From the NCBI GenBank assembly GCA_964505385.1, contig CAZDIA010000029.1, positions 1 to 38,164 of the forward strand: a stretch of DNA of 38,164 nucleotides, given 5' to 3'. Shown in pieces: positions 24,792 to 32,732 of this stretch. The notes beneath the pieces were generated by a model. The model worked only from the letters and a program-made list of their open reading frames with translations, was not told the origin of the DNA and did not search any database. The DNA comes from SLJN01 sp964505385 (lineage in GTDB: Bacteria; Bacteroidota; Rhodothermia; Balneolales; Natronogracilivirgulaceae). Every line of letters starts with the position of its first letter. Position 1 is the stretch's first letter. Position numbers and translations under genes: made by a program.

Positions 24792-27524
24792 TTAGGGTTC
24801 CAGAATTACCCTAAAACTGATGTAATCATCAGGAGCATCGGTGTTTCTGCTGTTAGGATCATGAAAACTGGCAGCTGAATAACCATAAAACTCATAATTT
24901 CCGTTGCCGGAGTTATACCATTCGGCTGCATTGCCCCCCAGATCATATACTTCTGCCTCACCAACAGATACCGCACTTTTCTGCGCGACCGGCTCCATCA
25001 GCACTTCCTGATCAAGTTCATTAACTTTTTGCATTAGCAGAGAAACCTCATCAATAGTTAAATCATAGCCTGCCCATTGGTTGAGTGTATTTTGTCCTGA
25101 GGCAGCTGAATAGGCAATGCGGTGCAGGCGCTCAGCTTCGCCACTTTCCGGAAGGCGGTAGCTCCGGCCGGTAAGATCGCTTAGCCACTCAAGATATTGA
25201 TCAGCCTTTTCCCCGCTGATTCCGGTTACAGGGTAATTATCACGGCCCTCGGGGTAAGTGAAATCATCATCAAATGAGGCGTATTGGGCATTGGTGACAT
25301 GTACCCGGCCGATTTCAAGGCTGTCTGATGCTATTTCCTTTGTTTCCGGGATGAGATATTCGTCATACTGTTTACCAAGCAGATTGGAGTTGCGTTCCAG
25401 TTTGTCACGCTCCAGCAATTCGGCAAGCGGACTCTCCTCGTTGAATGCGATATTTTCTTCTTCGTGTGTATCAAACAAGTACCGTTGGAACCACTCAAAC
25501 TCCTCATTCAGTTTTCGGGTCTGATGTGTGATCTGCTGCAAGCTATGTGGTTCGCCGGGAAACCAGAGGAATCGAACGGGCGCCTGATCCAACTGCTGCA
25601 TCGCACGGTAGTGCTCCCAACCCTGATCGCGGGGTACGGCTCTATCCTCGCTTCCGAAAGAGATGAGCGTCGGAGTCTTTTTTCGCTCCATATGAAACAG
25701 GGGCGATTGCTGGATATATTCCATGTTGAAATCATAACCATTGCTTTGATCCCACGGAGCCCCGCCGATATAACTTTGGTTAAACCGCACACCAAACCGA
25801 CAAGTACCGTAATCGGATGCCCAATTAATAGTTCCCGCTCCGGCTCCTAATGCCTGAAACATATCCGGATGTTGAATGGCGGTCATGGTTCCGAGGATAG
25901 AGCCATTCGACCAACCCATGATCCCCAGAGAATCCGCATCTACCATGCCTGCATCTATAAGAGATTCGGCTCCCGTGACGATATCCTCGACTTCCTGCTC
26001 GTAATACCGCCCTTTTATCGATTCTACAAATTCCAGACCATGGTTGGATGAACCGTGGTAATTGGGAAACAATACAAACGCATCTTCCTGAGTAAACAGA
26101 TGAGGATAATACGCCCAGCCCATTCTCCACTGATCCAGGTCAACCGCAGCCGGACCGCCATGAATTTTTACGACCAGCGGATATTGCCGGTCAGGATCGT
26201 AATTTTGCGGATAGTAGAGGATGCCGTTGATTTCAGCATCGTTCGCCCCCGCCCAGGTGTGGATTTCAGTATCGCCGTACTCGAATTCCCGCAACGATGA
26301 GTTCAATTTGGTAATTTCATTTACAGAATTAAGCTGAGAACTCCGCATTCTTCGGGTGTTGATTTCACCAAGCCAATACTGATTGGGGGTTGATGCGGTG
26401 GAGTAAGAAAAAATAACCGTTTCATGATCCGGAGCGATAGAACCGACGACCACGCGACCGGTTTTGTCACCGGCATCGAGCATGTGTTTTCGCCACTCCT
26501 CGTTGCCGCGGCGCTCATAATAGGCGGTCTGCCGCAATGCATCATCCGCAAGACTAACGACAACATCGTTACCGACAACCTCATAACCTGCGCTGATGCC
26601 GTTTTCCCACTCTAAATCAACTTCAACGGGCTCCTGTTTTTCGAGATCAAAATAGTGGAGCAGGCTGATTCCGGCACCTTCCCATTCAGGATCGGAGGAG
26701 AGAACCGAGGTAAAGTAAAATCCCTCAACATCTTCTGTAAATTCAAAGTTGCCGGGTTGTTGGTAATCTTCCCGGTTTCGGAGAATGCGGGTTTTGTCGT
26801 CATTTTCCAGATCCCATAAGTAATGCGCGTGAGGCGGCTGTGCATCTGCTCCGTAATGCACGCTTCTGGTATGACTGGAAACCAGCCATCGGCCATCTTC
26901 AGAAACCGAATAGGAGTTGATGGGATAATCATTATCGGTAATTCTTTCTGTTTCGCCGCTTTCCAGATCATAGCTATAAACCCTTTGCGGTTTGAAGGTT
27001 GTGGTGTCTTCTATAACCTGAGTAGCATCACCCCGCTGTTCACGCTGCTGTTCAATCCAAAGATCACCCTCCTCGGAGAGGTAAGCGATTTTTGATTCAC
27101 CCATCCACTGTACGTTGCTAAAGCCTTCATCAAACTCATTGACTTCGACCGGCTCCCCACCGCGTAAATCAAGTGCCCACAGCGAGTTGCCATCGTCTCT
27201 GGAGGACTGGAAGTAAAGTTTGTTGCCTTCGCGCGAAAAGAAAGGGGAGGAATCCGAATCTTCGGTTCGGGTCAGCTGAATAGTGCTGTAGGAATCACCG
27301 TTTTCTTCGGTTAGGTCGGTCAGATAGAGGTCGGTCACAAAGCGGTCGCGTTCCGAAGACGGGCGACGCTTAACCCAGGCGACCTTCTCTCCATCCGGTG
27401 AAAATTCAAAATCCACGGCACTTTCCTGGTTGATGATATCATCAACAGTGAGGGAATCGGTCGCGAAAGCCTGATTCATTCCTGACAGTATAAAAAAAGT
27501 GAATAAGAGTGTTAGGTATCGCAT
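24792..27524 (-). CDS. S9 family peptidase fused to a C-terminal FGE-sulfatase (SUMF1-like) domain
   Basis: A 910-residue exported protein. The signal peptide (1-21) and beta-propeller (about 25-400) lead to a prolyl-oligopeptidase-type hydrolase domain with S539 (GWSNGS), D627 (SEDRA) and H660 (GEPHS), all present. Residues ~737-910 form an extra domain of the FGE-sulfatase/C-type-lectin fold: 'VTNAQYASF', 'NYPVTGIS', 'YLEWLSDLTGRSYRLPESGE', 'VYDLGGNAAEW' and a terminal 'SFRVIL'. The redox Cys pair of true formylglycine-generating enzymes is absent, so this domain is more likely for binding than catalysis. It adds about 200 residues to the usual S9 length and keeps a continuous frame. Confidence 0.9.
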   Translation of the reverse strand: MRYLTLLFTFFILSGMNQAFATDSLTVDDIINQESAVDFEFSPDGEKVAWVKRRPSSERDRFVTDLYLTDLTEENGDSYSTIQLTRTEDSDSSPFFSREGNKLYFQSSRDDGNSLWALDLRGGEPVEVNEFDEGFSNVQWMGESKIAYLSEEGDLWIEQQREQRGDATQVIEDTTTFKPQRVYSYDLESGETERITDNDYPINSYSVSEDGRWLVSSHTRSVHYGADAQPPHAHYLWDLENDDKTRILRNREDYQQPGNFEFTEDVEGFYFTSVLSSDPEWEGAGISLLHYFDLEKQEPVEVDLEWENGISAGYEVVGNDVVVSLADDALRQTAYYERRGNEEWRKHMLDAGDKTGRVVVGSIAPDHETVIFSYSTASTPNQYWLGEINTRRMRSSQLNSVNEITKLNSSLREFEYGDTEIHTWAGANDAEINGILYYPQNYDPDRQYPLVVKIHGGPAAVDLDQWRMGWAYYPHLFTQEDAFVLFPNYHGSSNHGLEFVESIKGRYYEQEVEDIVTGAESLIDAGMVDADSLGIMGWSNGSILGTMTAIQHPDMFQALGAGAGTINWASDYGTCRFGVRFNQSYIGGAPWDQSNGYDFNMEYIQQSPLFHMERKKTPTLISFGSEDRAVPRDQGWEHYRAMQQLDQAPVRFLWFPGEPHSLQQITHQTRKLNEEFEWFQRYLFDTHEEENIAFNEESPLAELLERDKLERNSNLLGKQYDEYLIPETKEIASDSLEIGRVHVTNAQYASFDDDFTYPEGRDNYPVTGISGEKADQYLEWLSDLTGRSYRLPESGEAERLHRIAYSAASGQNTLNQWAGYDLTIDEVSLLMQKVNELDQEVLMEPVAQKSAVSVGEAEVYDLGGNAAEWYNSGNGNYEFYGYSAASFHDPNSRNTDAPDDYISFRVILEP

Positions 27525-27858
27525 AATAATGGTAATTGGGTGAATAACAGGTTGTGATGTTAAAATTTGTTTGAGGAAATATAGGCAACTATAGCACTTC
27601 TGTCATAAAAATAATGACTGGGAGTTGGGTTTAGTGTCAACAGCAGCCAGTGCCCAGAACCCAGTAACTTCATAAAGAATTAAAGATGTGAAGAAGTCAA
27701 GGTGTTAAGATGTCAAGAAAACAAGAGAAGTTTGAAGGAGCGCCGGAGTTTGAATTCCGGGCTATTATCTTACTATCTCAACTTCTTCACATCTTTACTT
27801 CTTTTCATCTTGCTCACTTCACCTCTTCAAAAAGTATTTTAGTTTCTGCTTATCCGGA
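27525..27858. other. intergenic stretch with two fold-back repeats
   Basis: No gene is seen in these 334 bases. It contains a short imperfect inverted pair built on ACTGGG / ACCCAGT (27617-27665) and then the octamer fold-back at 27675-27827. Confidence 0.7.
27675..27827. repeat. fold-back of imperfect tandem octamers, copy 1
   Basis: Seven consecutive octamers beginning AAG fill 27675-27730. After a 49-nt spacer, six consecutive octamers ending CTT fill 27780-27827, exactly in phase. The two halves are reverse complements in pattern, so the RNA or single strand can pair in several registers. Between the S9-FGE gene start and the RES toxin gene end. The same octamer vocabulary returns at 37466-37603. 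Confidence 0.88.
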
Positions 27859-28335
27859 TTAGGATTTTGAAGATTTTGATCCGAAAAAAAGGTGGTCAAG
27901 GTTTAGGGGGTTAATATCAACGATTTTTAATTGGCTTGCTTTTAGGTGTTGAGGATTGATTACATAATTATATTCTTCTTGTATGATAGCGGAAGGGGCT
28001 TTAAGTGCAAGAGCATTGCCGTTTTTTAAAAACTCATCGCCTGTTTGCCGGGTAAAATCATCAAATGGATAACTATTCCATGATTCAGGTAATTCAGAAA
28101 GCGATACGGAAGATGCGGGTGAGTCATCCGGCAGATTGATAGTTAGTAGTACCAAATCCGCCGGAACCGTTTCGAGTGAGGTGTGGACGAGCAACTCCAG
28201 AATGCAAATAGACCGATATTGCGAGGTATATAGTGCCGGAATTCCCTTGCTGTTCCAGCGCCCGCCAAACCGTTGAGCTCCAAGACCGGCAAGATCACGT
28301 TCGTATTTTGCCTTGGTAATCCGGAAAACCGTCAT
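27859..28335 (-). CDS. RES domain toxin (NAD+-degrading)
   Basis: A 158-residue RES-family toxin of a type II toxin-antitoxin system. Family members deplete NAD+ and arrest growth. The core motif is visible, with conserved R26 ('GGRWN'), Y36 ('ALYTS') and E47 ('LELLVH'), the residues associated with activity in the family. Its start overlaps the antitoxin stop by 4 nt (28332-28335), the usual coupled order of antitoxin then toxin. Length is typical. Confidence 0.9.
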   Translation of the reverse strand: MTVFRITKAKYERDLAGLGAQRFGGRWNSKGIPALYTSQYRSICILELLVHTSLETVPADLVLLTINLPDDSPASSVSLSELPESWNSYPFDDFTRQTGDEFLKNGNALALKAPSAIIQEEYNYVINPQHLKASQLKIVDINPLNLDHLFFGSKSSKS

Positions 28336-28748
28336 GCTACGATGCCGTGTTCGATGCGTCCGAGCTCATCGACAAGCAATTGCAGGCCGAACATGGAGTC
28401 CATAAGTTCGAAAGGCCGGTTATGATTTAAAGCAGCCGATGGGTTACTCATCCAATTGAAAAAATGTTTTTTGCTGCCAAATACTTCGGTTCCTCTGTTG
28501 AACAGATGGGCAATCATAAGAAGCTTTTCGGAAACAGCCACAGAAAATCGGTTGCCGCTTTTCTGATAACGCTGCAAACTGCGATTTGAAAGCCCCAGGA
28601 TCCCGGCCCAGTCCTGAAGGGTGTAGGGCGCCATTTCGTAAAGCTTGGCGAAATCCTCATAAGTTAACCCTTTCCGGGCTAAGCTGATCCAGTTCCGGGT
28701 GGTGCGCTCCGTCGTATAGTCAACTTCGGTTTCTTTGATGATATTCAT
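28332..28748 (-). CDS. Xre/ParS-type antitoxin (DUF2384, toxin-binding domain)
   Basis: A 138-residue antitoxin partner of the RES toxin. The N-terminal half carries an Xre-like helix-turn-helix ('YTLQDWAGILGLSNRSLQRY' region); the C-terminal half is the MbcA/ParS toxin-binding domain ('VFGSKKHFFNWMSNP', then 'PFELMDS' and 'LLVDELGRIEHG'). I place the start at the ATG at 28748. The longer frame from a TTG at 28814 would put the start inside the candidate operator. It probably neutralises the toxin and represses its own operon. Confidence 0.88.
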   Translation of the reverse strand: MNIIKETEVDYTTERTTRNWISLARKGLTYEDFAKLYEMAPYTLQDWAGILGLSNRSLQRYQKSGNRFSVAVSEKLLMIAHLFNRGTEVFGSKKHFFNWMSNPSAALNHNRPFELMDSMFGLQLLVDELGRIEHGIVA

Positions 28749-28806
28749 TTCGGTAGCTGAGAGCAGTGAAGGATAAGTTTCAGAATTAAAATAACTTAAG
28801 AAAGGA

Positions 28807-28842
28807 GGCGACAAAATTCAAATAACTGGCGACAAATGTCGC
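28807..28842. promoter_or_regulatory. candidate operator of the RES-Xre module
   Basis: GGCGACAAA occurs at 28807-28815 and again at 28828-28836, 21 bp apart (two helical turns). The second copy is followed by TGTCGC, so GCGACA-AA-TGTCGC (28829-28842) is an inverted repeat. Its place 60-95 bp upstream of the antitoxin ATG fits autoregulation. Confidence 0.6.
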
Positions 28843-28928
28843 ATCAAGCATCAAACGATTAACGAGTAACAACAAACCAGAAAACAGCCTCTACAAACGC
28901 TATTCAATGTCAAATACAAATCATACCC

Positions 28929-29882
28929 TCACAACCACGGCTTCAAAATTTGAGGTAGCTTTTCATTGAAATTGCGCGTGGAAACCGGTTCAAACTCTTC
29001 ACCGGTAATTTTCATGTAGATTTCAGCATATCGCTGGAAAATTTTTTCGCGGAAATCCTGAGACAGTTCGGGAATTTCTTCTCCCTGCCGGCCGCTAAAG
29101 CCGTGATCTATCAGCCATTCCCTCACAAATTCTTTTGATAGCTGTTTTTGAGGGCGATCTTCTTTAAGACGTTGTTTGTATTCCCGTGAATAAAAGTACC
29201 GGGAAGAATCGGGGGTATGAACTTCATCGGCCAGTATTATCCGGTTTCCGATAAAGCCGAATTCATATTTGGTGTCAACCAAAATTAAGCCACGCTGAGC
29301 CGAAAGCCGGGTCCCAAGCTCGAACAGCTTAAGTGCCTTTTGTTTAATTTTTTTCCACCTTGCAGGGGTGATGATCCCCTTATCCAGAATTTCTTCTTCG
29401 GAAATATCGGTATCATGTCCCTCTTTTGCTTTAGTGGTAGGGGTTATAATAGGTTCCGGCAGTTTTTGATTCTGCTTTAACCCATCCGGTAACTTATTAC
29501 CGCATACTTCCCGGTTCCCTTTTTCATATTCGCGCCATGCGTGCCCGGCAAGGTAGCCACGGACGACAACCTCAATGGGGAGTATCTGGCAGGAAACTGC
29601 AATCATTACATTGGGATGGGGAAGGTCAACCATGTGATTGGGCAACACATGAGAGGAAGATTCAAAAGCCTTGGCAGCCATTCGGTTAAGAATCTGTCCT
29701 TTGTAGGGAACGGGCTGGGGTAAGATATGGTCAAAAGCAGAAATCCGGTCGGTTGTCACTATGGCGATGTGGTTGTCGCGCAAATTGTAAACATCCCTGA
29801 CCTTGCCCCGGTAAGGCTCATCAAGCTGCGAAGAGCCGGTGTCATAAATCGCATCCCGAAAATCAGATTCGTCGAGTAGCAA
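28929..29882 (-). CDS. purC: phosphoribosylaminoimidazole-succinocarboxamide synthase (SAICAR synthetase)
   Basis: A 317-residue PurC that joins aspartate to CAIR with ATP in purine synthesis. It has the ATP-binding 'YRGKVRDVY' at the N-terminus, 'TTDRISAFDHILPQPVPYKG', 'PIEVVVRGYLAGHAW', 'LVDTKYEFGF' and 'ILADEVHTPDSSRYF'. The length is that of the longer bacterial/eukaryotic-like form. The start is a TTG directly after the LacI stop codon (TAG-TTG), with no intervening base and no usable ATG, so translation is probably coupled to the regulator gene. Confidence 0.95.
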   Translation of the reverse strand: MLLDESDFRDAIYDTGSSQLDEPYRGKVRDVYNLRDNHIAIVTTDRISAFDHILPQPVPYKGQILNRMAAKAFESSSHVLPNHMVDLPHPNVMIAVSCQILPIEVVVRGYLAGHAWREYEKGNREVCGNKLPDGLKQNQKLPEPIITPTTKAKEGHDTDISEEEILDKGIITPARWKKIKQKALKLFELGTRLSAQRGLILVDTKYEFGFIGNRIILADEVHTPDSSRYFYSREYKQRLKEDRPQKQLSKEFVREWLIDHGFSGRQGEEIPELSQDFREKIFQRYAEIYMKITGEEFEPVSTRNFNEKLPQILKPWL

Positions 29883-30902
29883 CTACTTAGCTGGTTTTTT
29901 AGTAGATGATCGTTCAATTACTTTCGGCGGGATCACAGTGTGTTTAACAGGGTGATCATTCGATTTAATGAGACTGCGCAGTGTTTTGATCGCTCTGATA
30001 CCCACATCATACATTTGCTGATCTACGGTGGTTAATCCCATATAGCGTGATATCTTAATATTGTCGTATCCCATTATACCGATATCTTCGGGGATACGGT
30101 ATTTGAGTTCGTTAAGAGCGTGCATAGCTCCGATTGCCTGCGCATCATTCGTGCAAAATATCGCTTCCGGCATTGCATCACGATCTTTAAATATTTTTAT
30201 GGCTTCATATCCGGCTTCTTCGCTGAGACCGGCGTGCTTTTTTGTGATTCCGGTTACAATCCGGTCATCCGATAGCGAAATTCCGGATTTAGAAATTTCA
30301 TCCCGGAATCCACGCTCCCGCTGATCGGTGATTTTGGATTTGCTGTGCGATCTCATGAGACCGAGTTCGGTGTAGCCTTTTTCGATCAGGTGCCGGGCAG
30401 CAAGCGATCCTCCTTGGTAGTTATCCCAATAAATGTGATTGTATTCTTTATGATCAGAACCTACTAATACCACCGGCACCTGCATACTTTGCAGGCGCTG
30501 ATAGATTTCATCGGTAATTTCAATGGAGAAAATCACCAGCGCGTCCGGAACTCCACGATCCAGAAAGTTTGTAAAATTTCCCTCAGGATCGGCTGACCCC
30601 GTATTGTAAATAATAAAATCCAGGTCAATATCCATAATTTCATCTTTTACCCCTTTTAGCACTTCGTTAAAAAAAGGTGTGGTAAAAGTTGGAACAGCAA
30701 CGGCGATTACCTGAGGTTGACTGCTTGCAAGCTTACGTGCATTAAATTGAGGCCGGAAATCCAGTTCTTTAATCGCCAGATCCACTTTGCTTTTAGTTTG
30801 CTCGGAAACATAAGGAGAGTCATTTAAAACCCTCGAAACCGTGGAAATAGCCACATTAGCTTTTCTGGCAACGTCATAAATAGTTAATTTTTTATTAGGC
30901 AT
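29883..30902 (-). CDS. LacI family transcriptional regulator
   Basis: A 339-residue LacI/GalR repressor. The N-terminal helix-turn-helix and hinge ('TIYDVARKANVAISTVSRVL' followed by 'RPQFNARKLAS') bind DNA; residues ~60-330 form a periplasmic-binding-protein-like ligand domain. The ligand cannot be read from sequence. It directly abuts purC in one transcription unit, which recalls enterobacterial PurR, also a LacI-family member, but purine control here is inference. A near-perfect 16-bp palindrome with a central CG lies 3-18 bp upstream of its ATG and suggests autorepression. Confidence 0.92.
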   Translation of the reverse strand: MPNKKLTIYDVARKANVAISTVSRVLNDSPYVSEQTKSKVDLAIKELDFRPQFNARKLASSQPQVIAVAVPTFTTPFFNEVLKGVKDEIMDIDLDFIIYNTGSADPEGNFTNFLDRGVPDALVIFSIEITDEIYQRLQSMQVPVVLVGSDHKEYNHIYWDNYQGGSLAARHLIEKGYTELGLMRSHSKSKITDQRERGFRDEISKSGISLSDDRIVTGITKKHAGLSEEAGYEAIKIFKDRDAMPEAIFCTNDAQAIGAMHALNELKYRIPEDIGIMGYDNIKISRYMGLTTVDQQMYDVGIRAIKTLRSLIKSNDHPVKHTVIPPKVIERSSTKKPAK

Positions 30903-30904
30903 AG

Positions 30905-30920
30905 ACTTATACGTATGAGT
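30905..30920. promoter_or_regulatory. candidate LacI-type operator
   Basis: ACTTATACGTATGAGT is palindromic except for one mismatched pair and has the central CG typical of LacI-family operators. It lies just before the regulator's start codon. A matching half-site (CGTATAA) occurs at 31108-31114. Confidence 0.6.
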
Positions 30921-31167
30921 GCGTAATAATATCCCGTTTTGTGTATCCGGTTTTAAGCATCAGGTGATTAACGGCACCTTACAACTTTTTTGATATCTTA
31001 AATTAGCGTGATTTTGAAACTCGAGGCTTGTCTTCATATTTACTATTAAAATCGTAATAAGTGATAAACCCATAAGAATGAAAATCAAGCAAGCAATATA
31101 CAAAAAACGTATAAAAAATTAAGTTAAGTCTTAATCCTAATATAATTTATGTCGGTACCTTGTCAGC

Positions 31168-31221
31168 ATCTCATTCGACATCGGTATCGGTATCAAAATC
31201 TCAATCGAAATCGAAATCAGT
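31168..31221. repeat. nine imperfect tandem hexamers
   Basis: 54 bases read as nine in-phase hexamers, eight beginning ATC (consensus ATCRRW). Two are adjacent identical ATCGGT and two adjacent identical ATCGAA. Unlike the other elements it shows no matching inverted arm. Confidence 0.8.
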
Positions 31222-31477
31222 AAAGCACAAAACTATCCTCACACAAAAAAGGTAAGTTACACGAGGTTGTGAGTTGCTAAATAGCTACAAATTTTTCTAT
31301 TTGTGATCATCCATGACGGCAGCCAGTCAAGATCGATCAATCATGATATGATGTGAAGATGTGGAACCTGCCTTACTTTAGTCGGTAATCAAGTTTTAAG
31401 GGCAGCAGATATTTCGGCTTTAACTGCAATATATCCCGCATTATCCAAAAAGTTAGTATCGATAAGATTTCTTATAT

Positions 31478-31485
31478 TATCTTTG
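31478..31485 (+). promoter_or_regulatory. possible -7 element upstream of crtB
   Basis: TATCTTTG fits TAnnTTTG. A TTA (31453-31455) rather than TTG lies 22 nt upstream. It would leave a leader of about 140 nt before the crtB ATG. Confidence 0.35.
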
Positions 31486-31632
31486 AATTAATTATTTAAG
31501 AAAAAGGCAAAATATTCATTTATATCTGTTTCTTTTTGAATAATCCAGACTACAGATGAACATAAAAAAATGCTAACCGGGAACGAATCCCGGTCACTTT
31601 CAATTACGTTGAGAAAATTCAGAAGTTGAAAT

Positions 31633-32649
31633 ATGTCTTTTGGCCAGGATTTGATAAAGTATCCCTATAGAGTCATCCGACCGGTTTATGAACGCACTCA
31701 TCTTCACCGGCGAGTTATTGAGGAAGTGCCGGAGCGCAGGCTGCAATGGGCTTATTCCTATTGCCGGAATCTTACCAGAGAATTTGCCAAAACTTTTTAT
31801 GTGTCAACCCGGTTTTTACCCAGAGATAAACAGAGAAGCATATTTGCAGTTTACGCTCTCTGTCGATACCTGGACAATATTGTAGATGACACATCAGATC
31901 CTGCTATGGGTCATCAGGTTAGTAAGGATCAAGTTTTACAGGAGATGGAGGAATGGAAAACACATATCGGTTATACTTACAAGGGTTTAGACACCGATAA
32001 TCCCATTCTGCTTGCTTTTTCTGATGTTTTGCGACGCCATTACATTTCTATCGACTGGCCATTAGAGCTGATTGACGGGGTATGTATGGATCTTACCAAA
32101 AATAGGTATGAGAACTTTGATGAACTTTACTCCTATTCTTATAAAGTCGCCTCCGTAGTTGGCATGATGGTCAGTGAAATATTTGGTTATGACAATTCTA
32201 AAGCACTAAAACATGCTGAGGAACTCGGAATTGCGATGCAGCTCACCAATATCCTGCGAGATGTTGGCGAAGATCTTAACAGAGATAGAATTTATCTTCC
32301 CAAGGATGAAATGCGTCGATTCGGCATAACCGAAGAGCAAGTTAAAAAGGGACTAGTTGATGACGCTTTCAGGGATTTTATGCGGTTTCAGATTGATCGG
32401 GCGCATTGTTATTATCAAAAGGCTTGCTATGGCATTCCCATGCTTTCGAGAGACAGTCGATTACCAGTGATTCTTGCTCAGATGAACTACAGGCGCATTC
32501 TCACCAAAATCGAGAAAAATGATTATGACGTGTTTTCCAAACGAGCCTATCTTACTATGGCCGAAAAGCTTTCAGTGGTGCCTAATGCATGGTTGCATGT
32601 TGAAGAAACTCCGCAGGCCCTTGTAAAAATGATGGAACAAAAACTGTAG
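31633..32649 (+). CDS. crtB: phytoene/squalene synthase family protein
   Basis: A 338-residue trans-isoprenyl diphosphate synthase of the head-to-head type, most likely phytoene synthase, which joins two geranylgeranyl diphosphates in the first step of carotenoid synthesis. The sequence has 'YCRNLTREFAKTFY', the first Asp-rich motif D81-N-I-V-D85, the second motif D210-V-G-E-D214, and 'RIYLPKDEM'. No membrane segment. No other carotenoid gene is in the window. A squalene synthase function cannot be excluded from sequence alone. Confidence 0.88.
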   Translation: MSFGQDLIKYPYRVIRPVYERTHLHRRVIEEVPERRLQWAYSYCRNLTREFAKTFYVSTRFLPRDKQRSIFAVYALCRYLDNIVDDTSDPAMGHQVSKDQVLQEMEEWKTHIGYTYKGLDTDNPILLAFSDVLRRHYISIDWPLELIDGVCMDLTKNRYENFDELYSYSYKVASVVGMMVSEIFGYDNSKALKHAEELGIAMQLTNILRDVGEDLNRDRIYLPKDEMRRFGITEEQVKKGLVDDAFRDFMRFQIDRAHCYYQKACYGIPMLSRDSRLPVILAQMNYRRILTKIEKNDYDVFSKRAYLTMAEKLSVVPNAWLHVEETPQALVKMMEQKL

Positions 32650-32732
32650 CTTTATCCGGCTAAATTTCTTAGACTCTGATTTAACATCGCTAACAGAAGT
32701 TATTTTTTTCAACAATCTGAATCAGAATAGAA

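Larger units (their letters stand above)
30903..31632. other. long intergenic region between divergent lacI and crtB
   Basis: No convincing gene in 730 bases. It contains the candidate LacI operator (30905-30920), a second half-site (31108-31114), a run of nine hexamers (31168-31221), and a possible crtB promoter around 31478. The rest is A/T-rich and unassigned. Confidence 0.6.

Noticed and set aside
27675..27827. Possible CRISPR-like array
   Set aside because: Units are only 8 nt with no spacers between them and the second half is inverted; no cas gene is nearby.
30903..31632. Riboswitch or small RNA in the long gap
   Set aside because: I found no conserved riboswitch core, and the only structured stretches are the operator and the hexamer run.
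32691..32709. Short stem (TAAC/GTTA) followed by seven T after crtB
   Set aside because: A 4-bp A/T stem is too weak to call a terminator.
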